This document shows positions 45,621 through 53,342 of a stretch of 64,000 bases of DNA, in pieces (the stretch's first letter is position 1; each line of letters opens with the position of its first letter). The position numbers and the translations under genes are program-made. The stretch is from Rikenellaceae bacterium (GTDB lineage: Bacteria > Bacteroidota > Bacteroidia > Bacteroidales > Rikenellaceae). The notes under the pieces were generated by a model that saw only the letters and a program-made list of their open reading frames with translations, was not told where the DNA came from and ran no database searches. The stretch lies in NCBI GenBank assembly GCA_015060105.1, contig SUZD01000004.1, positions 74,891-138,890 of the forward strand. The letters run 5' to 3'.

Positions 45621-46718
45621 TTATTTAACTTCGATAGGAATATTTACCTCACCCCAGTCGGTCACGGCGGGATCAATCAAAATCTCGCTTGTGCCAATCG
45701 AGATAGCATAGGTGTAGCATTTTCCTGCCTCCCATTTGTTGATAGTGTTAGGAGTAGCTGCATCATCTTTGAGAGTGTTCAGAGCGATAGTCTTAACCTC
45801 CTCGAATTTCGAGCCGTCAGACGAAGCAATGGTGTAAGTAATCACGATGTTACCGCTCATTGCTTGGGGAATTACGATAGGTTGTTTCTTAACGGTAGTT
45901 ACAGCACCGAGTACGGTAGCTGCGTCCAAAACCTCGATATCAGCAACATCGGCAGTAGTTGCCCAAACGATATCGGCAAGGTCCTCAACGGTACCGGTAC
46001 CGGTAGTGCAAACGTCTGTAAATTTAACCGAAGATACGGTGATGGTTGCATCGGCGGGGGTATTCTCAGCCTCTGCAAGAGTTACTTTAATCCAAGCCAA
46101 AGCGTGTTGGAATACAACATCGACATTAGACTCATTGCTAACGGTGTTTCCTGTGTCATTGGTTGCGCTGTCGCTCGAAGCGGGGGTCATCTTGAAGTAC
46201 ATCAAGTCCTCCTCGTGAGTAGTATTTGCGGTTACAAAACCGGTAGTTGCATAGTTATCGCTAGTGGGTTTGTAACCTGCGATAGTCATAACGTTGTCGG
46301 CGTCATCGAATTTGTAACTTACGATCTTTGCCAACTCAGTAGTTGCAGGATAGTAACCTGCGAAGAGCAACGAACCCAATTTAGGCCAGAAATAGGGGGT
46401 TACACCAGCCCACAAACCAGTCGGATTTTGAGTAGTAGCCTTAGGCTCAAACTCTTTCTCGTCGATATAAGTTTGTTGAGCAGAAGCGTCTGCTTGCCAG
46501 GTGCTAATAGTAGTGCCGGCGGGAAGTTGTTTATACCAAGCCCAAACCATAAATTTTTCATTTGCCGGGAAAGCGCTGTCGCTAACCATAGCGCGAGTGC
46601 GGTTTTGAGTGATGGGGCTCAAACCAATTTGTTGTTGATTTGACTCAAACTCAACATCCGATTTTGTGCAAGATGCCAATCCTGCTACTGCGAGCAGGGC
46701 GATTAACATTTTTTTCAT
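45621..46718 (-). CDS. Fimbrillin-family lipoprotein (cluster A)
   Basis: The 365-residue lipoprotein (LASC, Cys17) is a standard fimbrillin: NRTRAM (Arg42), FMVWAWYK, TPYFWPKLGSLLFAGYYP, VVFQHALAWIKVTLAEAE, IVIPQAMSGNIVITY, WEAGKCYTYAISIGTSEILIDPAVTDWGEV. It is a close paralogue of the genes on both sides, with which it shares the first ~20 residues after the signal. Likely a structural subunit of the fibre. Gaps are 20 bases upstream and 34 downstream. Confidence 0.87.
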   Translation of the reverse strand: MKKMLIALLAVAGLASCTKSDVEFESNQQQIGLSPITQNRTRAMVSDSAFPANEKFMVWAWYKQLPAGTTISTWQADASAQQTYIDEKEFEPKATTQNPTGLWAGVTPYFWPKLGSLLFAGYYPATTELAKIVSYKFDDADNVMTIAGYKPTSDNYATTGFVTANTTHEEDLMYFKMTPASSDSATNDTGNTVSNESNVDVVFQHALAWIKVTLAEAENTPADATITVSSVKFTDVCTTGTGTVEDLADIVWATTADVADIEVLDAATVLGAVTTVKKQPIVIPQAMSGNIVITYTIASSDGSKFEEVKTIALNTLKDDAATPNTINKWEAGKCYTYAISIGTSEILIDPAVTDWGEVNIPIEVK

Positions 46719-46738
46719 ATTGCGAAAGTTTTTTAATG

Positions 46739-47785
46739 TTACTCAATAGTGATATTGTGGTCGGGGCTCTCTACCCAATCAACAGGAGTGGGTGCGATAA
46801 GAATCTCGTTAGCTTTGATGGTAATGGTATAAACGTAGTGTTTACCGGGCTCCCAGACGTTCTTGGTTGCATCATCGTCAACTTTGAGGTCGAGACCTGT
46901 AACCTCCTCGGTGATAGTAGCACCAGTAGAAGATTCAAAGCTATAAGTCAAAGTAAGTTTACCGGGAACTTGGGGGATAACTACAACATTACCGGTTGTT
47001 CCGTTAGCAAGAACATACTCTGCGGCTGTCTCAAAGTTGATGGCAGTAGTTGTCAATGTACCCAAACCACCATTTGTAACAGCGCAAGTTGCGGTTTTGC
47101 CATCTTCATTGTTTGCCCAAGTTACAGGTTTTGCTGCGTTTGCTGCGCTACAAGTAACATCCGCATTGTCGTCAATTCCGGTAACGGTCAAACCTGTAAC
47201 TTTATAGGTCGAACCGGAAGCTCCTGTTACAGCATCTCCTTTTACCAAGAATGTCAGCCACGAGCAGGTGTGGTACATCGCTACGGGAACGAATGTGGTG
47301 GTCTTGTCATAACCAGCAGCTTTTGTTGCAGCTGTGCTTGGGAAGTACATCAAGTCGTTACCACCCTCTGCGGTAGAGGCGCCGGGAGTGTAACCTTGAA
47401 CTGTAATTACATCATTCTCAACATCATAAGAGGTTGTAGCCGATGCTACATTGCCCGAAGCCGAGACACCTGCAAAGTGCAATGTTTTCACATTAGGCCA
47501 GAAGTAGGGTGTTGTACCACCCCAAACAGCTGTTCCAGAGTCAGCATTACGATATACGAACTCGCCTTTGTTAATGTAATCAACAGCGGTTGAACCATTT
47601 GTCCAAGAATAGACATACATGTTGAGGGTAGTAGGATAAACTACGCCATCTACAACTGCTCTTGTGAGGTTGCCGGATACTGCGGTAAAGCCGATTTCCT
47701 TAGAAGTGTTGTCATACTCCACTTCTGTGTTTGTACAGCCTACAAACATTGTAGCTGCAAAACAAATTGAGAGAATCTTTTTCAT
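46739..47785 (-). CDS. Fimbrillin-family lipoprotein (cluster A)
   Basis: The 348-residue lipoprotein (FVGC, Cys17) has LTRAV (Arg42) and fimbrillin landmarks: LNMYVYSW, TPYFWPNVKTLHFAGVS, PVAMYHTCSWLTFLVKG, VVIPQVPGKLTLTYSF, VWEPGKHYVYTITIKANEILIAPTPVDW. First of three tandem fimbrillins. The CTNTE start of the mature part is identical to that of the third copy, pointing to recent duplication or exchange. Twenty-seven bases follow the upstream lipoprotein gene. Confidence 0.87.
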   Translation of the reverse strand: MKKILSICFAATMFVGCTNTEVEYDNTSKEIGFTAVSGNLTRAVVDGVVYPTTLNMYVYSWTNGSTAVDYINKGEFVYRNADSGTAVWGGTTPYFWPNVKTLHFAGVSASGNVASATTSYDVENDVITVQGYTPGASTAEGGNDLMYFPSTAATKAAGYDKTTTFVPVAMYHTCSWLTFLVKGDAVTGASGSTYKVTGLTVTGIDDNADVTCSAANAAKPVTWANNEDGKTATCAVTNGGLGTLTTTAINFETAAEYVLANGTTGNVVVIPQVPGKLTLTYSFESSTGATITEEVTGLDLKVDDDATKNVWEPGKHYVYTITIKANEILIAPTPVDWVESPDHNITIE

Positions 47786-47812
47786 TGTGTGTTTAGTTTT
47801 AGTTAATATTTT

Positions 47813-48763
47813 TTATATTATAATTTCAGTGTTAACGTCATTCCACTCATTCACCTCGGGGGCAAATCCACCATCACCCGAAGTAATTGGTTTAGGTATG
47901 TCTATCTCGGTGTTGATACGGATAATCTGCTCCTTGTTGTCAATAAACTGATCCGAAACATCGATGTTGAAGACGCGACCATTACCCGCAATGTCAATAA
48001 ATACAAGCGACAAAATCTGTTTGGTGCCACAATTGGGATTTACACCGAAGGTGTTGAAACGAGCGGTAAGTAAGCCATTTTCGTCAATCACCTGGTTGTC
48101 AAAGTAAACAGATACATAATTAAGCGAGCGCTCATTATACGCAATCTTATTACTCTCGGCCAAACCTGTAATTACGGCAGCGACACTACCAATATTTTCA
48201 ACGCCCGTAACGCTACGTAATTCAAGAATCCAAGACTCAACAACAGTCTCACACTTGATATCCAACACCAAAGGCGTGGCTTCGACACTTCTTGCAGGAA
48301 CAAATACATCGTTCAAGCGACCAACATACAAGTGGTCAGGGTCATACACAATCATCTCCTTCTCGTTTGAGGGCGCACGGCTGCGAAGTTTGGACAAGAA
48401 CGACGAGGGGATAATCGAAGTCGAAGCATAAATCTTGTTGAAGAAGCTCTCCGAGCTAATCCAAGTTGACTCGGTGTCGAAGTTGTAAACCAATACGTCG
48501 TACTCGCGTGCAGGAATCAAGTTTACTTGACCACCTGTGGGAGGAAGAAATGCCTGAGTGACGAATCCGCCGGTATGGCTGTCGTAGAAGATACAACGCA
48601 TCAAAGACGGAGCGTGAGGCATCTCATAGTTCACAATCTCATCCTCGATTTCGAGATTGACAACAACCATATAGTCGGCGGTTGTCAATGGTCGGCGCTT
48701 ACACGAAGGAAGACTCGCGAGCAATACCGCACATAAGATATATATATAATAGGTATGCTTCAT
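47813..48763 (-). CDS. Fimbrial-cluster lipoprotein, DUF5119/FimB-like (cluster A)
   Basis: The 316-residue lipoprotein (lipobox ending LPSC) has mainly beta composition: TTADYMVVVNLEIEDE, LMRCIFYDSHTGGFVTQAFLP, AREYDVLVYNFDTES, DPDHLYVGRLNDV, then a second domain with LELRSVTGVENIGSVAAVITGLAES. This resembles the DUF5119 proteins that accompany fimbrillins, and the FimB/Mfa2 anchor group. It has no TRA site, as expected for an anchor that is not polymerised. It starts two bases after the anchor-barrel gene stop. I infer an outer-membrane anchor or length-control role; family name uncertain. Confidence 0.65.
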   Translation of the reverse strand: MKHTYYIYILCAVLLASLPSCKRRPLTTADYMVVVNLEIEDEIVNYEMPHAPSLMRCIFYDSHTGGFVTQAFLPPTGGQVNLIPAREYDVLVYNFDTESTWISSESFFNKIYASTSIIPSSFLSKLRSRAPSNEKEMIVYDPDHLYVGRLNDVFVPARSVEATPLVLDIKCETVVESWILELRSVTGVENIGSVAAVITGLAESNKIAYNERSLNYVSVYFDNQVIDENGLLTARFNTFGVNPNCGTKQILSLVFIDIAGNGRVFNIDVSDQFIDNKEQIIRINTEIDIPKPITSGDGGFAPEVNEWNDVNTEIII

Positions 48764-48765
48764 AT

Positions 48766-50121
48766 TTATTTCACTCCGTTAATGGTTTGACTTTCAAATT
48801 TTCGACGAGCCTCAATATTTTTCGGAGTCGCTTTTACTTTAACAGTAATCGGGTATTCCAACATAATTGCAGCCCTTGTGGGACCAAAGAAGTTAGAGGT
48901 ACGGTGCTTGATTCCGGGCTCCTTGATAAGATCCTCGTAGTCCGATGAAGGGTGGTAGGGTCTATATTGTGTTCGGATATAGCCGACTCCAATATTGAAG
49001 ACAATGCGAAGTTTATCTTTTGCAACGGGCAAGGCGAATGTGTAATCTACACCCACATCCAAGAACTCTCCTTGGCGACCTTTGATTTTATTTTGGAAAT
49101 CATAGTAACCAATTCCCGCATAAATACCCAACGCATGACCTTTGAGCTTCGAATCAATGCTCCACTTGTGCTTATTGCCTGTAAACCAATATTTACCATC
49201 GATAAACCAAGCCAAGGTTTCAACACACCAAAGATTCTTCTTTGATACTGCCCAGGGGTAGTGATAGTCAATTCCTACCGACCAATTTGTTTTGATAGGC
49301 ACCTCAATACCAATCGAAAGGCCCGGAGTGAGCAGATTGGTACGTGCTGCGAACAGCGTTTTGTACATCAAAGGCTCGCTTCCTTTGATTGCGGGTGCGG
49401 GAGTAAGTGTCAAAGGAGGCATAACAACTGCACGATGAGGAGGGGTCGGAGCAGGTGTTGTTGAGGGTTGGATTGTCGGTCTTTGAGGAGTCTCGCGAAC
49501 GAACTCGTCATCGGCATTGTCGGCGGTCATAACAACACGCAACGTAACCGACGAGTTACGCAATGCATAGATGTGATATTTATTCAAATATCGCCAACCA
49601 GCCTTCAAAGCTCTCAGGCGTGCCTCTTTGGCCCAAATGTTCGTGGAACTGGTAACTACACGCATCATCTCCTCGCGTTGGGGGAACTCTGGTGTCGCTT
49701 TCAGAATTTGCAACAAGCCGTCCCAATCCTCTTCCAAATACTCTACTTGAATGTGAGCATCTTTGAATTGGGGGAATAATTTAAGGAGAAGTCGCTCGGT
49801 ACTTTTCGCACGACGACGCGCCAAGCCACGGTTATACTCGAAACCACCATCAGGAGATGCGGTCGATAATATCAGCAAAGAGTCGGGTACAGCACCCTCG
49901 ATATCCAGAGTCGCCTGAATATCCTCAACCATTTGTTCGATGGTGCGTCTGTTACTTTTAAAATCGTAATCAATAACAGGACTATCAATCCTGAAAAATA
50001 TATTGTACCTCTTCTCTATAAAAGCCTCTGTCTTTGCTTGCGTTTGCGAATAAGCCGTCAGGCTATGCAATAGCAGCGGGACAACAATAGAGAGTATTCT
50101 TAAAACACTCTTCTTGCACAT
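48766..50121 (-). CDS. Fused OmpA-like/DUF3575 outer-membrane protein (cluster A, first gene)
   Basis: The 451-residue protein has a signal peptide (to ~26, TAYSQ). Residues ~40-205 are OmpA-like (LILSTASPDGGFEYNRGLARRRAKSTE reads as the SPEG region of its relatives). A Pro/Thr-rich linker (~211-243) leads into a DUF3575 beta-barrel (~255-440: AARTNLLTPGLSIGIEVPI, WSVGIDYHYPWAV, GIYAGIGYYDFQ, IVFNIGVGYIRTQY). Cluster B encodes the same two parts as separate genes (52722 and 53343). The start MCKKSVLRIL was chosen because it gives a proper signal peptide; 20 upstream codons do not. Probably the envelope partner of the fibre. I could not find its promoter. Confidence 0.82.
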   Translation of the reverse strand: MCKKSVLRILSIVVPLLLHSLTAYSQTQAKTEAFIEKRYNIFFRIDSPVIDYDFKSNRRTIEQMVEDIQATLDIEGAVPDSLLILSTASPDGGFEYNRGLARRRAKSTERLLLKLFPQFKDAHIQVEYLEEDWDGLLQILKATPEFPQREEMMRVVTSSTNIWAKEARLRALKAGWRYLNKYHIYALRNSSVTLRVVMTADNADDEFVRETPQRPTIQPSTTPAPTPPHRAVVMPPLTLTPAPAIKGSEPLMYKTLFAARTNLLTPGLSIGIEVPIKTNWSVGIDYHYPWAVSKKNLWCVETLAWFIDGKYWFTGNKHKWSIDSKLKGHALGIYAGIGYYDFQNKIKGRQGEFLDVGVDYTFALPVAKDKLRIVFNIGVGYIRTQYRPYHPSSDYEDLIKEPGIKHRTSNFFGPTRAAIMLEYPITVKVKATPKNIEARRKFESQTINGVK

Positions 50122-50199
50122 TGTAGTATTGTAGTTTAATTTTAGACCGGCATAGGACGAGCGCAATGCGCACATCCGCAATTCTGACCACTATGTGTT

Positions 50200-50277
50200 C
50201 TATTCACACACAAAGCGGATAGTATAACCGGCATTGTTTTTCATCTTCTTGTTATTTTTATCTTCTTCATAAAACGC
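50200..50277 (-). pseudogene. Stranded C-terminal fragment of a fimbrial tip/FISUMP-type protein
   Basis: On the minus strand a 25-codon open stretch ends in NNAGYTIRFVCE and a TAG stop at 50200-50202. This ending matches the C-terminal pattern of FISUMP-type domains such as GHSVRCVYDEW and GTSVRCIRDAF in the two clusters. In-frame stops lie just upstream (TGA at 50278-50280), and no start or body is left. It reads as the tail of a deleted gene; being short, it could also be chance. Confidence 0.4.
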
Positions 50278-50661
50278 TCACCCAGATTTTTCGGAGCGTG
50301 TAAGCAACTCTTCAAACCAAACACATTAAAAAAAACAAAGCATGCAGAAAACCCGAAAGGGTGTACCCGCAAGCTAATAAATGTCCTGGCAAAATATCTA
50401 TTTGTTCAAAATACACTCAACCAATCTTAAATTAAGAAGCGCTAAATGTAAATACTGAACTTTTGAACATCTATTTGAGTCTTGGGTGTGTTTGCTTAAC
50501 TTTTAGTCGCTATTTCGTAACAGAGTTAGGTATTTTTATTGATTATGCAAACTATTTCATGAAAAAAAAGGGGAAAACGTTAGTTTTGTCAAAGAAACAA
50601 TCATATCTGATGATTGCGTTAAGGATTTGGTAGTGGAAAAGTGAACATTATTTTGTGGAAT
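50278..50661. other. AT-rich intergenic region between cluster A and the thioredoxin-like gene
   Basis: This stretch should contain the promoter and leader of cluster A (minus strand), but no TAnnTTTG box was found there on that strand. A small ACCC-GAAA-GGGT hairpin lies near 50351-50362. The base composition is more AT-rich than the surroundings. No gene is supported. Confidence 0.5.
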
Positions 50662-50692
50662 TTTGCAAATTCGATTTAATGGCATATCTTTG
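50662..50692 (+). promoter_or_regulatory. Promoter of the thioredoxin-like lipoprotein gene
   Basis: TTTG (50662-50665), exactly 19 bases, then TATCTTTG (50685-50692): a full match to the Bacteroidetes consensus, 29 bases before the ATG. Confidence 0.72.
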
Positions 50693-50721
50693 TATGAAAG
50701 GGCATACTAACCGAAGACAAA

Positions 50722-51246
50722 ATGAAACTACGCAAAAAACTTGGATTATGGGTGGCTCTGGCGGCTATCTTGATAGCTCCGACGGCTTGCATTGACGACC
50801 CCGTTGATGCGTTGGACGATGTGCTTGTTGTCGATAATCGCATACCGGATTTTTCGGTCGATATGAGTAATGGAGAGCGTGTTTCGGGGGCTGATTTGCG
50901 TAAACAGACCTCGGTTATTGTTTTCTTTCACACAAGTTGTCCCGATTGTCAGCAGGTTTTGCCCCTAATTCAGCGACTTTACGATGTGTATGCCGAGCAG
51001 GGTGTCGCCTTTGCCCTTATCAGTCGAGCCGAAACGGCCCCGTCGATAGAGGCGTTTTGGAGTGAGAAGAATTTATCAATGCCTTATTCGGCGCAAGACG
51101 ACAACGACATCTACGAATTATTTGCCCGACGACGAGTTCCGCGAGTGTATGTAACCTCTGCCAATGGCGTCATCAAACATATATTCACAGACAATCCGTT
51201 GCCCACTTTTGAGCAACTCGAAGGGGCTGTTCAAAGCCAACTATAA
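50722..51246 (+). CDS. TlpA/redoxin-like thioredoxin-fold lipoprotein
   Basis: The 174-residue protein has a lipoprotein signal (TAC, Cys23) and a thioredoxin fold of the TlpA/AhpC-TSA type: IPDFSVDMSNG, VIVFFHTSCPDCQQVLPLIQ with the redox pair CPDC at 73-76, and the cis-Pro segment RRRVPRVYVTSANG. It should act as a thiol-disulfide reductase in the periplasm. It sits alone between the two fimbrial clusters and next to the AraC-type gene (convergent). Help in folding envelope proteins is possible; the CARC pair in the cluster B OmpA-like protein is a candidate target (speculation). Confidence 0.88.
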   Translation: MKLRKKLGLWVALAAILIAPTACIDDPVDALDDVLVVDNRIPDFSVDMSNGERVSGADLRKQTSVIVFFHTSCPDCQQVLPLIQRLYDVYAEQGVAFALISRAETAPSIEAFWSEKNLSMPYSAQDDNDIYELFARRRVPRVYVTSANGVIKHIFTDNPLPTFEQLEGAVQSQL

Positions 51247-51313
51247 GTGCTTGCAGGGTAGGGCATACGCTGCAAGTGCCGGTCTTGGCTCCGATACCTA
51301 AATAATTGATTTT

Positions 51314-52390
51314 CTACTTTTTGGAACGACTTTGCTCCTTGCGATAACGGAATGGAGTAGTGTCGGTTATGGTTTTGAACCAGCGCGAGAAGTTGTAGTT
51401 TTGCGGGTATCCTACTCGCGCACCTACGTCCTCGATAGGTATATTTTCGCTGGTTAAAATTCGCTTTGCCTCCTCGATACGCAGGCGATTAAGCCACTCT
51501 TGGAAGGTTAAGTTGAGATTGGTGTTGAGGTATGCCGACAAATAGCTGTGATTGGTGCCCATCTGTATTGCCACATCTCGAATCGACAAATTCGGTTTGC
51601 AATAGCCCTTTTCGTTAATCCACGCGTCAATCTTGGGTTGCAGTTTCTCGGTGAAATCTTTGGCCTTGGGAATAGCAATTTTAGTGGGCTGTATGTTGTT
51701 GATTCTCAGCTCATCAATCTTTCGTGGCAGGTAGTTGATAATCTTGATGAGCATATACACATAGACGATGGGCGCGATGATGCTTTGAGCAATCGAAACC
51801 TCATATATGTAGAAGGCTGCAAGTGTAGTGACCGACAAGAAAAAGGTCAGCCAAACCAGGATTCTCATCCATTTGATGTCGGTGAACGTGTCAAAGTTGT
51901 TCATCAGTTCACTGTTTACCTTTCGCCATTCGCGGTCGCACAGCACAAACATCCAAATACATTTGCTGATAAAGACCACGCCGAAGATTATTTCGGCCGT
52001 AAGTTGGAATGGTTTTATCCATAATCCGATTAAACCTACAATCAGAAACAGTACCGCCGGAATTACGCCGTCCAACACAAAGTGGCGTTGTACCTTATGC
52101 TCGGCACTGATTAGGACAAGGAATGCGGTGTAGTTTAACCACGAGAAGATGAACGAGACGACTACAAATAGCCAAAAATCCAAAAATTCACCACGAGAGT
52201 ATGGCGAAATTAGTCGGGTAGCGCAGTATGCAGCCATCATAAAGAAGGCTCCCGTCAATATTTTTCTGGATTTACGGTAGTTTCGGAATTGCTCGTCTTT
52301 GGAGACGTGCATCACCATCGAAAAAAGTCCAAGAAAGGCAAAGATTATAACGTAGCCTAAGTTGAACAGAGAATAAGCGGATTCTTCCAT
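51314..52390 (-). CDS. Membrane-embedded AraC-family transcriptional regulator
   Basis: The 358-residue protein has about seven hydrophobic segments in its first ~235 residues (for example YVIIFAFLGLFSMVMHV, FWLFVVVSFIFSWLNYTAFLVLIS, IIAPIVYVYMLIKIINYL) and a C-terminal AraC-type double helix-turn-helix (~255-350: LSIRDVAIQMGTNHSYLSAYLN, LTFQEWLNRLRIEEAKRIL, VGARVGYPQNYNFSRWFKTITDTTPFRYR). No periplasmic sensor domain is visible. The start MEESAYSLF was chosen because the -7 box TACCTTTG lies in the longer frame. Its place between two divergently running fimbrial clusters suggests it controls one or both; this is inference. Confidence 0.88.
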   Translation of the reverse strand: MEESAYSLFNLGYVIIFAFLGLFSMVMHVSKDEQFRNYRKSRKILTGAFFMMAAYCATRLISPYSRGEFLDFWLFVVVSFIFSWLNYTAFLVLISAEHKVQRHFVLDGVIPAVLFLIVGLIGLWIKPFQLTAEIIFGVVFISKCIWMFVLCDREWRKVNSELMNNFDTFTDIKWMRILVWLTFFLSVTTLAAFYIYEVSIAQSIIAPIVYVYMLIKIINYLPRKIDELRINNIQPTKIAIPKAKDFTEKLQPKIDAWINEKGYCKPNLSIRDVAIQMGTNHSYLSAYLNTNLNLTFQEWLNRLRIEEAKRILTSENIPIEDVGARVGYPQNYNFSRWFKTITDTTPFRYRKEQSRSKK

Positions 52391-52413
52391 TTTTTGTGAA
52401 CGTTCAGACGATA

Positions 52414-52421
52414 CAAAGGTA
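52414..52421 (-). promoter_or_regulatory. Putative -7 element of the AraC-type gene
   Basis: On the minus strand TACCTTTG fits TAnnTTTG and lies 23 bases upstream of the ATG. No clear -33 box is seen. Confidence 0.45.
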
Positions 52422-52574
52422 CTTAAAAAGTTGCGTATGCGTATAATTTTAAGGAAATTTTTTTGCGTTAGCGTAAAAAACACGCCTTAAACCCCACAAA
52501 AAAGTTACTCTTACATCAAAAAGTGATTGTAGCAACAAAACTTCTTGCACTCTCGTATAAACCTTTCTGCAAAA

Positions 52575-52606
52575 TTTGTCCACCCTATTGCACATATCTA
52601 CTTTTG
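52575..52606 (+). promoter_or_regulatory. Promoter of fimbrial cluster B
   Basis: TTTG (52575-52578), 20 bases, then TACTTTTG (52599-52606) matches the Bacteroidetes consensus. Transcription would start near 52612, giving a ~110-base leader. The remaining part of the 52391-52721 gap holds the divergent AraC promoter and no gene. Confidence 0.68.
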
Positions 52607-52617
52607 TATCAGCTGAA

Positions 52618-52661
52618 CGTAATACTCCTGTTCGATAAGGAGGTCTTTTACTGATATTACG
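52618..52661 (+). promoter_or_regulatory. Structured 5' leader of cluster B mRNA
   Basis: Two nested pairings lie at the predicted 5' end: CGTAATA (52618-52624) with TATTACG (52655-52661), and inside it CTCCT (52625-52629) with AGGAG (52638-52642). No known riboswitch class is recognised. The position directly after the predicted start site suggests a role in stability or control. Confidence 0.45.
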
Positions 52662-52721
52662 CATCTCATCTTCAAGAGTATTTCGTCAGTGTTAAGTTGA
52701 AAATTTAAGCACTAATTACTG

Positions 52722-53327
52722 ATGAAGCGCATTCTTTTTATTTTAATGACATTCGTGCTAACCTCGGTGGCTGCGGCCAACGCACAAAAGGTGGCCGTCA
52801 AAACCAATGTATTGGGTTGGGCTACGGCAACTCCCAATCTCGGTTTCGAATTCGCTATGGCAGACCGTTGGACTTTCGATTTCGCGGGTGGTTACAACCC
52901 TTGGACTTTCGATAAGCAACAGAATATCAAGGCGAAACATTGGGTGGTTACTCCCGAATTTCGCTATTGGTTTTGCGAGAGCCTGCAAGGTCACTTCATT
53001 GGCATCAATGGCAATTATACACAATTTAATATTAGTGGTTTGCCTCTGCCGAACGCCTTCATCGAGTTGAAGTCCAATGTTCCGGCTCCCGCCAATTTCC
53101 GCGATGTGCGTATGAATGGTTGGGCTGTTGGTGCCGGTCTGACTTATGGTTATGCATTCCCCATTGCTCGTCGTTGGAATATGGAGGTTACCGCAGGTTT
53201 CGGTTGGTGGTACACCGAGTACGACCAATTCGAGAGTCGCAAGTGCGGTATGTTTCAACAAAAGGTTAATCGTCACGCGCTTGGCCTGAGTGCTTTGGGT
53301 ATTTCATTCGTCTATCTGATTAAATAA
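52722..53327 (+). CDS. DUF3575 outer-membrane beta-barrel protein (cluster B, first gene)
   Basis: The 201-residue protein has a signal peptide (to ~21, AANAQ) and a DUF3575 barrel: VAVKTNVLGWATATPNLGFEFAMADRWTFDFAGGYNPW, KHWVVTPEFRYWFCE, GHFIGINGNYTQFN, NMEVTAGFGWWYTEYDQF. The C-terminus ends with an aromatic strand (SFVYLIK). It corresponds to the C-terminal half of the cluster A fused gene (48766-50121). Barrels of this family regularly start fimbrial operons; the exact task is not established. The next gene begins 15 bases on. Confidence 0.87.
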   Translation: MKRILFILMTFVLTSVAAANAQKVAVKTNVLGWATATPNLGFEFAMADRWTFDFAGGYNPWTFDKQQNIKAKHWVVTPEFRYWFCESLQGHFIGINGNYTQFNISGLPLPNAFIELKSNVPAPANFRDVRMNGWAVGAGLTYGYAFPIARRWNMEVTAGFGWWYTEYDQFESRKCGMFQQKVNRHALGLSALGISFVYLIK

Positions 53328-53342
53328 AGGAGGAAACGCTAT

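Noticed and set aside
51250..51276. Hairpin CTTGCAG/CTGCAAG between the two convergent genes
   Set aside because: A 7-bp stem without a T tract; termination cannot be supported.
52449..52664. 71-codon minus-strand frame in the cluster B control region
   Set aside because: It covers the cluster B promoter and leader hairpin and has no coding character.
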